Below are positions 44,156 through 52,848 of a stretch of DNA of 64,000 bases, piece by piece (position 1 is the stretch's first letter; every line of letters starts with the position of its first letter). The position numbers and the translations under genes are program-made. The stretch is from Paenibacillus eucommiae (GTDB taxonomy: Bacteria; Bacillota; Bacilli; Paenibacillales; NBRC-103111): contig NZ_JAGGLB010000005.1 in assembly GCF_017874215.1 (NCBI RefSeq), positions 1 through 64,000 on the forward strand, in the 5' to 3' direction. Under the pieces are notes generated by a model that saw only the letters and a list, made by a program, of their open reading frames with translations, made no database searches and was not told the origin of the DNA.

Positions 44156-46947
44156 CGAAACCCCCTACGATCAGATTCACGCATTTCCTGATGCTGTTCT
44201 CCCTCAGCGTAACGACGATCCTGCTGCTGATCATCGGAACCGTCCTCTACAGTAAGACCAAGCATATTCTCGTGGAGAAGATCAATCTCATCCACTCCAT
44301 GAAGCTGAACCAGGCCTCGGCGGACGTGCGCAAGCAGTTCGAGGATCTCTACAAATCATTCGACGGCTTCCGCAGTCACGAACTGCTGATCGACTCCGTT
44401 CGCAAACTGTCGAACAGTCGCACGTCCTCCTACGAGCGTTTCACTGTGACCAAAAACTTGCAGACCGCGATTACCAATTTCAAAATCGGAAACGCTTCCA
44501 TTGAACATGTGATGGTCATGACACAGCAGCAGCAGTTCAGCTCGAATCTCAAATATGTGGAGTACTTCCTCGACGGCAACCGGCTCCCCCTGCATCTGGA
44601 TCAGGATCAAATCGTGTTCGTGCCTCCCGGCCGAACGTATGCCTTGTTTCAGCTCGACCGCAACCGCATCGACAATCCGCTTCTGATCGATATGATCGAT
44701 CCGCTCGAAGGCTCGATGTATTTCGTCTGCCGTCTGAACGATACGAATGGTGAGCAGATCGGGCTGATGTTCATGCTGCTGAGCGCAAGCGCGCTGAAAA
44801 CGCAAATTCCGTATGCTGACTCCCTCGCCATTATAGGAGAGGATGGAAAGCTGCTCTATCGCGGCGATGGAGTGGACGCGGGCTTCCCTCAGCAGCTTCG
44901 GAAAGGCGGCCGCTTGGAGGCGCAGACGCTCTCGCTGCACGGGCAACGCTATGAGATTCGTCCGCTTGGCTTCAACGGGTTTCGTCTCGTCTTCGTCGAA
45001 CCTGAGATTGATTTTCACCGCAGCCAAATTCGGATCATCGCCTGGTATTCCATCCTGACCTTGCTGGGCAGCGCTCTGCTGTCCTACATTTTCTCCCGCT
45101 GGATCGGCAAGAACATTTTGCGCCCGCTTCACGGGCTCATTCGCTGGATTCGCGGGTTTGAACGGCTGGAGGACCGCTGGGATGCCGGGAACGGCTGGTC
45201 CGGAAATACGCGGATCACCACAATGAGGGAACGCTTCTTCGTCTATTTCCTGTTGACGATTCTGCTGCCGATTCTTTTGTTCGTCATGCTGTTCTACATC
45301 CAGTCCACGCGCGTAGTGTCGAAGGAAGTGCAGCAAACGTATTCCGTGCTGTTCGAGAAGTCCGCGCATCGGCTGGAACTCTTCGTAAAGCAGAAGGAAT
45401 CGGCCTTGACCTGGCTCGCGTATAATGCCTGGGTTGCCGAATATGTGGAGGACCCCGGGGAGGAGAATCGGGGGAAAATGGACGATCTCCTGGTCACCGG
45501 CACGTATTCCTCCCTCAGCGAAGACATCGTCAGCTTGTATGATGTAAGGAACCGGCTGATCTATACGAATCGCCACAAGCAAGCACCGCGTATGGACGTT
45601 TCGCTGTATGAGAGCATGATGACCATGCGCAAAAACATGCATTATTGGCTGCCACCGGCCGAGACCGGCTCGTCCACGGTAAGCCTCAGCATGGCCGTCG
45701 TGAACATTCAGATCTCGTCCGAGCCGCTCGGCTTCCTGAAGGCTGATGTGAGCGGCGTGTTCCTCTCGAGCCTGTATGCCGAGCTGAACGGGAACGGCAG
45801 TGAAGCGTTCGTCGTCGATCAGGAAGGGCGCATTCTTTCGCACCCGGAGGTTGAGAAAGTGGGCCAAATGTCCAAGCTGCCGGCCTCTCCCGGAGAGCTG
45901 AACGCATTCACGCAGGGGAATCCTGCGGTTCAATACTTCTCGAGCAAGCTGAGCGGGCTTCCCTGGTATTTGGTCACTGTTTTCGACGCCACCACTGTCC
46001 GCAAGCAGGCGATCGGCTTGATCTATGATGACATTTATTTGTTCATTATTATCTTTTTGCTGATTTTGCTGGCCTCCTACTTGATGTCCCAATATCTCAT
46101 CCGGCCGCTGTCTTCGCTCCAATGGAAAGTCGCCCGGAGGGATCTGGACCCTGAAGGAAGCTTCTCTTGGGACGCCCACTATGCGATCGACGAGGTCGAG
46201 CAGCTCCGGGCCTCTTTCAACCTGCTAATGGAGCAGATCGGACAATTGGTGGAGGAGAAGCTGAAGGCCAAGAACGAACTGCTGCTGCTGGAATACGAGA
46301 AGAAAGGAACGCAGCTTGAAGCGCTGCAGGCCCAGATTAATCCCCATTTCCTGCACAATACGCTGGAGATCGTGATGTATATGATCGAGAAGGGAGAGCG
46401 GGAGAGCGCGGTCACGATGATCGGACTGCTCAGCCGGCTATTCCGGTACGCCATGGGTAAGGAGAGCCAAGTCACGTCACTGCGTGATGAAGTGGCTTAT
46501 GCGAAGACTTATATGCGAATCATGAGTTTCCGGTACAAGGACAAAATCCGCTGCAAGTGGCAGATCGACGAGGAAATGCTGAACTGCGCCGTGGTGAAGA
46601 TGATCCTGCAGCCTTTGCAGGAGAACGCCATCCGGCATACGCTCCAGTCAGGCGCGGATCAAGTGCATATCTCCATCTCCATCGACCGAGAGGGCAGTGA
46701 TTTGCGGATCGCCGTTACAGATAACGGGCCGTGGCTCGCGGACGAGAAGCTCGCAGCCATCCAAGACAATCTGAAACGCAGAGATCGCAGCAAGGTAGGG
46801 CTGTATAACGTGAACAGCCGTATTCAACTGCACTTCGGCGAGAAGTACGGGATTACGATGAACCGTGCCGTGCCGCATGGAGCAACCGTGGTTCTGAAAC
46901 TGCCCTATGCACAAGTCGCGTCCGTGGAAGCGGATACAAACATGTGA
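44152..46947 (+). CDS. YesM-type sensor histidine kinase with two tandem sensor modules, second locus
   Basis: 931-residue kinase with the same unusual layout as the one at 7293: helix near 14-36, extracellular region, helix near 295-318, HAMP-like remnant (NILRPLHGLIRWIR), helix near 362-385, second extracellular region (with a dCache-like DQEGRILSHPEVEKVG), helix near 630-650, HAMP, then QINPHFLHNTLEIVMYM near residue 727 and HATPase_c with LQPLQENAIRH. GTG 44152 overlaps the regulator's stop (GTGA). A longer TTG start at 44119 would overlap 37 bp and lacks an RBS. Confidence 0.9.
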   Translation: MTKPPTIRFTHFLMLFSLSVTTILLLIIGTVLYSKTKHILVEKINLIHSMKLNQASADVRKQFEDLYKSFDGFRSHELLIDSVRKLSNSRTSSYERFTVTKNLQTAITNFKIGNASIEHVMVMTQQQQFSSNLKYVEYFLDGNRLPLHLDQDQIVFVPPGRTYALFQLDRNRIDNPLLIDMIDPLEGSMYFVCRLNDTNGEQIGLMFMLLSASALKTQIPYADSLAIIGEDGKLLYRGDGVDAGFPQQLRKGGRLEAQTLSLHGQRYEIRPLGFNGFRLVFVEPEIDFHRSQIRIIAWYSILTLLGSALLSYIFSRWIGKNILRPLHGLIRWIRGFERLEDRWDAGNGWSGNTRITTMRERFFVYFLLTILLPILLFVMLFYIQSTRVVSKEVQQTYSVLFEKSAHRLELFVKQKESALTWLAYNAWVAEYVEDPGEENRGKMDDLLVTGTYSSLSEDIVSLYDVRNRLIYTNRHKQAPRMDVSLYESMMTMRKNMHYWLPPAETGSSTVSLSMAVVNIQISSEPLGFLKADVSGVFLSSLYAELNGNGSEAFVVDQEGRILSHPEVEKVGQMSKLPASPGELNAFTQGNPAVQYFSSKLSGLPWYLVTVFDATTVRKQAIGLIYDDIYLFIIIFLLILLASYLMSQYLIRPLSSLQWKVARRDLDPEGSFSWDAHYAIDEVEQLRASFNLLMEQIGQLVEEKLKAKNELLLLEYEKKGTQLEALQAQINPHFLHNTLEIVMYMIEKGERESAVTMIGLLSRLFRYAMGKESQVTSLRDEVAYAKTYMRIMSFRYKDKIRCKWQIDEEMLNCAVVKMILQPLQENAIRHTLQSGADQVHISISIDREGSDLRIAVTDNGPWLADEKLAAIQDNLKRRDRSKVGLYNVNSRIQLHFGEKYGITMNRAVPHGATVVLKLPYAQVASVEADTNM

Positions 46948-47043
46948 AAATTGTGATACGAATATCGAATGATCTTGTCATTGCCTCCCTCCGAAATTAT
47001 CTATACTTGATTTGTACCACATTCATGTTAGGGGGATTGTACA

Positions 47044-48741
47044 ATGACAGGCAAAAAATCATTAGTCATTATGCTCGGTATCCTGCTGGCCGTTACGACA
47101 GCTTGCTCAAGCCCGGGCAGCCCGGAGCCCGCGAGCCCGACAGCGGCGCCCGGGACAGTGGCGCCAGAGGCAACGGCGGACACCATATCCAAGAAGCTGG
47201 AGATCAGTTGGGTTGGACAAGGGGCCAGGGGCAAGGTCGAGGACAACAACAAGATCCAGCAGATGCTCGAAAAGAAATTCAACGTGAAGTTGAACAACCG
47301 GAAAATCGACATCCTCAGCGCCGAGCAGCGCAACCTGATGGTCGCCTCCGGCGAACTGCCGGACTACGCATACACGCTGGACGATCCGAGCAAGCTGTAC
47401 CTCGACGGCGTGACCCGCAGCATCCCCAAGGATCTGATCGTCAAGTACGCTCCGAAATACGCCGCTCTGCTGGACTCCTACGGAACCGGTTTCAAGGTGA
47501 ATCTAGTGCCGGGCAAGACAGATGAATTCTATGCGCTTACCGGCTACGTCGATACGACGGTAAATCAGTTCTGGGGGCAGGCTTACAGGCTTGACTGGAT
47601 GGAGAAACTTGGCATCAAGCCGAAGGGTGCCTTGACGCAGCTCGGTACGTCAGGCGGGCTGGAGCGAATCTACTACACCACCGAGGCGTTCACGATCGAG
47701 GAAGAAACGAAGATGTACGAGGCGTTCGTCAACCAGGACCCGGACGGCAACAGCAAGAAGGATACGTACGGCCCGATGCTCGACTATGAAGCTCCGTCCA
47801 ATACCCAGGCCACGCTTATGGGCGCGTTTGGCTTCGGTTTGGGGCAGTTTGTGGAAGAGGACGGCAAGCTGCTCAATTCGGCAATCAGCAAGAACTATAA
47901 GGATTACTTGAAGCAAATGGCCGATTGGTACAAGAAAGGCATCATCGATCCCGAATTCACTACACTCAACCTGACGAAAAGCTGGGAGAAGTACGCTACG
48001 GGTAAATATGGCGCCGCACAGGCTCTGCATATGTCGGCAGCCCTGGTTCCCTTTACGCAAACCCGTCCCCCGGGCAACCTCGTGCTGAAGGATCCGAGCG
48101 TGAAAATTTTGTTCGCGCCTCCCCCGATTGGCCCGAACGGCAAGCAAGGCGCGCCGACCAACGGAAATGGCGTAGACGGCTTCTCCTATTCGGCTGTCAT
48201 CCGCAAGGATGTCTCGGACGAGAAGCTGATCCGCATCCTGCAAATGTTCGACTACATCAACCTGGATTTTGACGGAAATATGCTTACTCAGTTCGGAGAA
48301 GAAGGAATCGACTTCGCTTGGGAAGGCACGCCGAAGAAATCGGCAGCCGTTCTCCAGAAGAGCGATGCGGAACGGGAGGCGGTGGGAGTCTCTTATTACA
48401 ATCACGTCATGCGTCCTGCCACAATGACGCCGATTTGGAACGATTCATACACGCTCAAGCTGTTTGAAGCTTACTGGGGCACCGAAGAAGGCCGGAAGAC
48501 GGTCTACGCGAACGCCAGATACGATTACTTCAACGAGACGACATACAACGAGCTTCGCACCAAATATTCAGCCAAGCTGAAGACTATCACTGACGAGTAC
48601 ATGTTCAAGGCGATTACCGGTGAATTAAATATCGATTCCACGTGGGACAACTACGTGAAAAACTACTTGGACAACGGCGGCAGAGAAGTTACGGCCGAAC
48701 TGGAAAAGGCGCCCAAAACCGCGGATCTGCGCAAAAAATAA
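47044..48741 (+). CDS. Extracellular solute-binding lipoprotein, LipO type, second locus
   Basis: 565-residue lipoprotein. The lipobox is VTTAC (Cys near residue 20), followed by a Pro/Ser/Ala-rich linker. It shares with the protein at 13295 the DPDGNSKKDTYGP loop, the DVSDEKLIRILQMF segment and the closing TGELNIDSTWDNYV, so the two are paralogous. RBS AGGGGGATT. The binding protein comes first here, unlike the first locus where it follows the permeases. Confidence 0.92.
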   Translation: MTGKKSLVIMLGILLAVTTACSSPGSPEPASPTAAPGTVAPEATADTISKKLEISWVGQGARGKVEDNNKIQQMLEKKFNVKLNNRKIDILSAEQRNLMVASGELPDYAYTLDDPSKLYLDGVTRSIPKDLIVKYAPKYAALLDSYGTGFKVNLVPGKTDEFYALTGYVDTTVNQFWGQAYRLDWMEKLGIKPKGALTQLGTSGGLERIYYTTEAFTIEEETKMYEAFVNQDPDGNSKKDTYGPMLDYEAPSNTQATLMGAFGFGLGQFVEEDGKLLNSAISKNYKDYLKQMADWYKKGIIDPEFTTLNLTKSWEKYATGKYGAAQALHMSAALVPFTQTRPPGNLVLKDPSVKILFAPPPIGPNGKQGAPTNGNGVDGFSYSAVIRKDVSDEKLIRILQMFDYINLDFDGNMLTQFGEEGIDFAWEGTPKKSAAVLQKSDAEREAVGVSYYNHVMRPATMTPIWNDSYTLKLFEAYWGTEEGRKTVYANARYDYFNETTYNELRTKYSAKLKTITDEYMFKAITGELNIDSTWDNYVKNYLDNGGREVTAELEKAPKTADLRKK

Positions 48742-48770
48742 CGCCCGTGCTTTGATGAAAGGAGCCTGTT

Positions 48771-49724
48771 ATGGAAACAAATTTGAAGGCGCATGCCGTG
48801 CCTCGGACCGCTGCAGACCGAGGCATTATCCGAAAAAAACTGAAGCGGATGAAAATGCTCTACTTGATGCTTCTGCTCCCCGTCGTGCATTTAGCGGTGT
48901 TTCATTATGCCCCGATGTATGGCGTATTGATCGCATTTAAGGATTATCGCCCGGGGCTGGGTATCTGGGCCAGTCCGTGGAACAACTTCGAGCATTTCCG
49001 CTCCATGCTGAACGATTTCGTCTTTTTGCGGGCGCTGCGCAATACGTTTGTCATCAGCCTGCTGCGTCTCGTATTCGGATTTACGATGCCGATTTTGTTC
49101 GCTCTACTGCTTAACGAATTGCGGACCCGCTTTTTCAAGCGGACGGTGCAGAGCATCTCGTATTTGCCCCACTTCCTGTCTTGGGTTATCGTCGCCAGCA
49201 TGGTCGTGGAAATCGTGTCGCCTCAGCGTGGCGTCGTGAATTATGTCATTACCTTGTCCGGTGGGGAGCCGATCAATTTTTTATCGAGCAAATTGTTCTT
49301 CTTGCCGCTGCTTCTGATTACGGATGTGTGGAAGGAGATCGGGTGGGCCTCCATCATCTACTTGGCTTCCATCGCCTCCATCTCGCCCGAGCTCTACGAA
49401 GCGGCGGAGTCGGACGGGGCCAATCGCTTTCAGAAAATGATTTATATCACCATCCCGTCTCTCCTGCCCGTCATTACCATTTTGTTTCTCTTGCGGTTAG
49501 GGAATATTTTATCAGGCGGGTTCGATCAGATCCTGAACTTGTACAATCCGCTTGTGTACGAAGTGGCCGATATTATAGACACGTATGTATACCGTGTCGG
49601 TCTGCTCGAGGTTCGCTTCGATTATTCCGCTGCGGTCGGCTTGTTCAAAAATGTGGTGGGGGTCATCCTGCTCGTCACCGTCAATCAATTGGTTCGCAAA
49701 CACAGCGACTACGGAGTGTGGTAA
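48771..49724 (+). CDS. Carbohydrate ABC transporter permease, LplB type, second locus
   Basis: 317-residue six-helix permease. MLLLPVVHLAVFHYAPMYGV at the N-terminus and the EAA loop ESDGANRFQKMIYITIPSL mark the family. GAAAGGAG is 7 nt before the ATG. It pairs with the gene starting 2 bp after its stop. Confidence 0.92.
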   Translation: METNLKAHAVPRTAADRGIIRKKLKRMKMLYLMLLLPVVHLAVFHYAPMYGVLIAFKDYRPGLGIWASPWNNFEHFRSMLNDFVFLRALRNTFVISLLRLVFGFTMPILFALLLNELRTRFFKRTVQSISYLPHFLSWVIVASMVVEIVSPQRGVVNYVITLSGGEPINFLSSKLFFLPLLLITDVWKEIGWASIIYLASIASISPELYEAAESDGANRFQKMIYITIPSLLPVITILFLLRLGNILSGGFDQILNLYNPLVYEVADIIDTYVYRVGLLEVRFDYSAAVGLFKNVVGVILLVTVNQLVRKHSDYGVW

Positions 49725-49726
49725 TC

Positions 49727-50626
49727 ATGGCCCATCCTGTTCGACCTCGCGCACGACTGCGCCCGGGCTGGTGGTTCGATACGCTGAACATCGGGTTGAT
49801 GGGGCTATTCGCCCTCCTCATCCTGTACCCGTTCTGGCAGGTCATTATCCTGTCGTTCTCCACCGCTCTGGAGGCCACTTCGCTGGGCTTTCATTTCTGG
49901 CCGAAAACGTGGTCCCTGGAAGCCTACAAGTTCCTATTCTCTTATGACGCTATTACTCGGCCTTATCTGAACTCGATCCTAAGAACGGTGTCGGGGACCG
50001 CGCTGGAGCTGCTGTTTACGGTGCTGGCCGCCTACCCCCTTGCCAAGCGGGAGCTGCCATTTCGAAATACGGTGACGATGTATTTTATTATTCCGATGTT
50101 TTTCTCTGGCGGCCTGATCCCTTCTTATTTATTGATCAAAAGTTTGGGCTTGTTGGATAATTTCCTCGTTCTGATACTCCCGGGCGCCGTAGCCATCTTC
50201 AGCATCATCATCATGCGCAACTATTTGATGTCGCTCGACGTAGCGCTGGAGGAATCCGCGCTCATAGACGGCGCCGGATACTGGACGATTTTATTTCGCA
50301 TCATCCTGCCCGTGTCCATGCCCGTACTGGCGACCGTCGCCCTCTGGGGCGCTGTAGGTCATTGGAATGCCTGGTTCGACGCGATGATCTATATCCGGGA
50401 TCGCGATCTGACCGTCATTCAGGTCATCATGAGGGAGATGCTCACCTCGGTCAGCCAGCAATACAACGATCTGGCGCTGAGCGAAAACGCCAAGCAGGCC
50501 GAGCTGTCGCTCAGCAACGTCCGGTCCGGTATCACCCTGCTGTCCATCGGGCCGATCGTGCTGATCTATCCGTGGCTGCAAAAGTATTTTATCAAAGGCA
50601 TCATGATGGGTTCGCTGAAAGGCTAA
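49727..50626 (+). CDS. Carbohydrate ABC transporter permease, YtcP/LplC type, second locus
   Basis: 299-residue six-helix permease with PLAKRELPFRNTV, YFIIPMFFSGGLIPSYLL, an EAA loop (LIDGAGYWTILFRIILP) and the YtcP-type ending YPWLQKYFIKGIMMGSLKG. The ATG at 49727 is two bases after the preceding stop. The frame is open far upstream, but that part runs through the LplB gene and is not coding. Confidence 0.92.
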   Translation: MAHPVRPRARLRPGWWFDTLNIGLMGLFALLILYPFWQVIILSFSTALEATSLGFHFWPKTWSLEAYKFLFSYDAITRPYLNSILRTVSGTALELLFTVLAAYPLAKRELPFRNTVTMYFIIPMFFSGGLIPSYLLIKSLGLLDNFLVLILPGAVAIFSIIIMRNYLMSLDVALEESALIDGAGYWTILFRIILPVSMPVLATVALWGAVGHWNAWFDAMIYIRDRDLTVIQVIMREMLTSVSQQYNDLALSENAKQAELSLSNVRSGITLLSIGPIVLIYPWLQKYFIKGIMMGSLKG

Positions 50627-50676
50627 GACTCGGTCGTTGTGGCTGTCGATGAAATGGGAAACAGAAGGGGATCATC

Positions 50677-50763
50677 TTGATTGACAGCAGTGCGGATCCC
50701 GGAAATTACGTCGAGATCAAGCTCGATGCCTGTCGTCGATCGCCTTCTGTCCGGTGGATCTGA
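50677..50763 (+). pseudogene. Short truncated coding remnant
   Basis: A TTG with AGAAGGGG 6 nt upstream opens 28 codons (LIDSSADPGNYVEIKLDACR and eight more) before a stop. The gene-like start with a good RBS but no continuation suggests a deletion-truncated gene. The family is not recognisable. Confidence 0.4.
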
Positions 50764-50910
50764 CCGGGAACAGGTATCAAGGTAACGCCATGAACCGGGG
50801 TGAAATCGAGACTACACATCACCGATCCTCGCGTTCGCTGCTCCGCAGTGCATCGTCTGGGAGTGCGTGACGCCGCGAGAGACGATATTTTTAAGGAGGA
50901 GAAATCTGTT

Positions 50911-51960
50911 TTGCACATTACAACCGTATCGGAAAGCACGCCAGATTATGCCCGTAAGAGCGAGGGCGACGTGGTGGAACTAAAGGATGGCCGCTTGCTG
51001 CTGGTCTATATGGAATTCGGCAGCGAAGGAGACGATTTCGACCGGACGCAGCTGGCGGCGAAGGAATCCACGGACGGCGGGTTGACTTGGGGGCAGCATC
51101 GCGTCTTGACGGGGACCGCGCCGGAGGACGTGAACGTGTACTCGCCCAATCTGATTCGCAGCCAGGACGGCGGCATTTTGTTGATCTTCATGCGGCGGCA
51201 TTCCGTGTTGCCCTTCGATAACACCTTCCACGCATGGAAATCCGATGACGAAGGCGCTACCTTCCGGCCACATGCCGTGTTCGTGGAGCGGGCGGCATAC
51301 AACCTGTGCAACGCGGTCGTGAAGCGATTGAGCTCCGGGAGGCTGCTGCTGCCGACCGCCTCTCCCGTTGAGGGGGCGGCCCCGCCCGAATACAGCTTTA
51401 CCATCGCCATCCTGTTGAGCGATGACGACGGCCTCACTTGGCGCGAGGCGGATCAACGCATCCATCTGCCTATGCGCGGAGCGATGGAGCCGCATGTGGA
51501 AGAGACGCGCGATGGTCGGGTGCTTATGGTCATGCGCAATCAGCTTGGTTCCCTGTTCCTGTCGGCATCGATAACGGAGGGAACTTCCTGGTCGCTGCCT
51601 CAGACGACCGGTCTGCGCACGCCGGAATCGTGTCCGGAGCTGACTCGAATACCGAGCACGGGGGATTTGCTCATGATCTGGAATAACACCGAGTACAACC
51701 CGTCCTTCCGCTCGCACTATGGCCCGCGCAACCCCCTTACCGCCGCGTTGTCCCAGGATGAAGGCAAGACATGGCGATTACTGCGCGATATCGAGAACGA
51801 TGAACGCCGCGCCTACTCCAATCCCGGCTGCCGATTCACTTCCACCGGCACGGCGATTCTTAACTATTGGACGTGTGAATACCGGGAGGACTCGCGGCTG
51901 CAGGACAAGATCGATCTTCGCGTTGCCGCCATCCCTACGGAGTGGTTCTACGGAAACTAG
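50911..51960 (+). CDS. Cytoplasmic sialidase-fold (BNR/Asp-box) protein, second locus
   Basis: 349-residue propeller protein without a signal peptide. Asp boxes: STDGGLTWGQH, SDDEGATFRPH, SDDDGLTWREA and SQDEGKTWRLL, plus a degenerate one (ASITEGTSWSLP). TTG 50911 is preferred because AAGGAGGAG (50893-50901) is 9 nt upstream; an ATG at 50800 would add 37 residues without an RBS. As in the first locus it directly follows a sugar importer with a double-sensor kinase, which suggests processing of the imported glycan. Activity is not assured, since no FRIP motif was seen. Confidence 0.82.
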   Translation: MHITTVSESTPDYARKSEGDVVELKDGRLLLVYMEFGSEGDDFDRTQLAAKESTDGGLTWGQHRVLTGTAPEDVNVYSPNLIRSQDGGILLIFMRRHSVLPFDNTFHAWKSDDEGATFRPHAVFVERAAYNLCNAVVKRLSSGRLLLPTASPVEGAAPPEYSFTIAILLSDDDGLTWREADQRIHLPMRGAMEPHVEETRDGRVLMVMRNQLGSLFLSASITEGTSWSLPQTTGLRTPESCPELTRIPSTGDLLMIWNNTEYNPSFRSHYGPRNPLTAALSQDEGKTWRLLRDIENDERRAYSNPGCRFTSTGTAILNYWTCEYREDSRLQDKIDLRVAAIPTEWFYGN

Positions 51961-51998
51961 AGGGAAGGGTAGGCGGTCGTCACCGGCGGGGAATGGCT

Positions 51999-52025
51999 GG
52001 ATCGTCCCCTAGGGGCGATCCTTTT
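51999..52025 (+). terminator. Probable terminator of the second sugar locus
   Basis: GGATCGTCCC and GGGGCGATCC form a stem over CTA, followed by TTTT. Confidence 0.6.
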
Positions 52026-52148
52026 ACAGACCGGCATATGGAAGCAAGTGGGGGAAGTTCCTCCAACAAAGACCTTCCGATCATGCAAGTTGCCGCCGGT
52101 ATGGGCGGGGTGTTCGCTTCTATGGAATGGTCGGGCCTCTGGAAATAA

Positions 52149-52310
52149 ACGTTTACGAGGGACACGGACGTGTCCGATGTGCATGTTCATGAGCTGGTAA
52201 TTATCGTGAACGGGTTAACTTTGGATCAAGGGGAGGAGTTGCCGCTTCCTCCGGTCCATCACGTTTTCTATGGAGAACGGGGGGAATGCGTTTCACCAAT
52301 ACGTCTATGA
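52149..52310 (+). pseudogene. Remnant of an AraC-type N-terminal cupin domain
   Basis: A 53-codon frame without start codon (follows a TAA) encodes RDTDVSDVHVHELVIIVNG and later VHHVFYGERGE. This resembles the arabinose-binding-like start of AraC regulators (His-x-His, then a strand ending in Asn-Gly). The helix-turn-helix part is missing: the frame stops at the edge of the A+T-rich gene on the other strand. It marks the right border of the G+C-rich block. The rest of 51961-52304 has no recognisable content. Confidence 0.45.
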
Positions 52311-52748
52311 TGAAATTTGCCCGGAATTCGACGATTTGTAACCCAATACTTTTAACTGTAAACCGACCCATAGAGACAAAGAAGGTAGTGCAAAAAACCA
52401 AAACGTTCCATGGGGGCCTGGATCAAATTGAAATGCTTGTGCCAGTCCAAAACCATACAAATGATATCCCAAAAATATCATCCAATTAAATCCCATTTGA
52501 CCAGGGAATATCACACCATATAAGCCTATTAATAAACCGACCGAGCTCACCAATGATACAGAGAGAAGATTTGTAAGGACAGAGCTCATTGGCTTAAGGA
52601 AAACATATCCAAGTGTTATATATCCAATTAGTGCTAGCAATATCACAACAACGAGTAAAACAGGGTGATTACCCATTGAATATAGAATACCCGTCATCAT
52701 AAGGATAAGAATGTGAAATACAAATGATAGCAGGATGTTGCGACTCAT
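52305..52748 (-). CDS. Small membrane protein, unknown
   Basis: 147 residues with four hydrophobic helices (about 5-27, 29-50, 58-80, 88-108). No family recognised. The gene is A+T-rich, in contrast with the block upstream of 52300. An AAGGGGG-type RBS is 6 nt before the ATG. It lies about 100 bp after the sulfatase gene in the same direction, separated by short CTAT and TTCC microsatellite-like runs. Confidence 0.65.
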   Translation of the reverse strand: MSRNILLSFVFHILILMMTGILYSMGNHPVLLVVVILLALIGYITLGYVFLKPMSSVLTNLLSVSLVSSVGLLIGLYGVIFPGQMGFNWMIFLGYHLYGFGLAQAFQFDPGPHGTFWFFALPSLSLWVGLQLKVLGYKSSNSGQISS

Positions 52749-52848
52749 TTTAAACCCCCTTAAGTCTGAATAAGCTAAGCTAATCTATCTATCTATCTAT
52801 CCTTCCTTCATTCCCCCGTCCCTCACTCCTTCACTCCCGCACTCCGTT

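Noticed and set aside
44356..46179. Long open frame (607 codons) antisense to the second kinase
   Set aside because: It mirrors the codon structure of a clear histidine kinase in G+C-rich DNA; no domain or RBS supports it.
47650..48405. Open frame of 251 codons antisense to the binding protein
   Set aside because: Shadow of the lipoprotein gene; no recognisable features.
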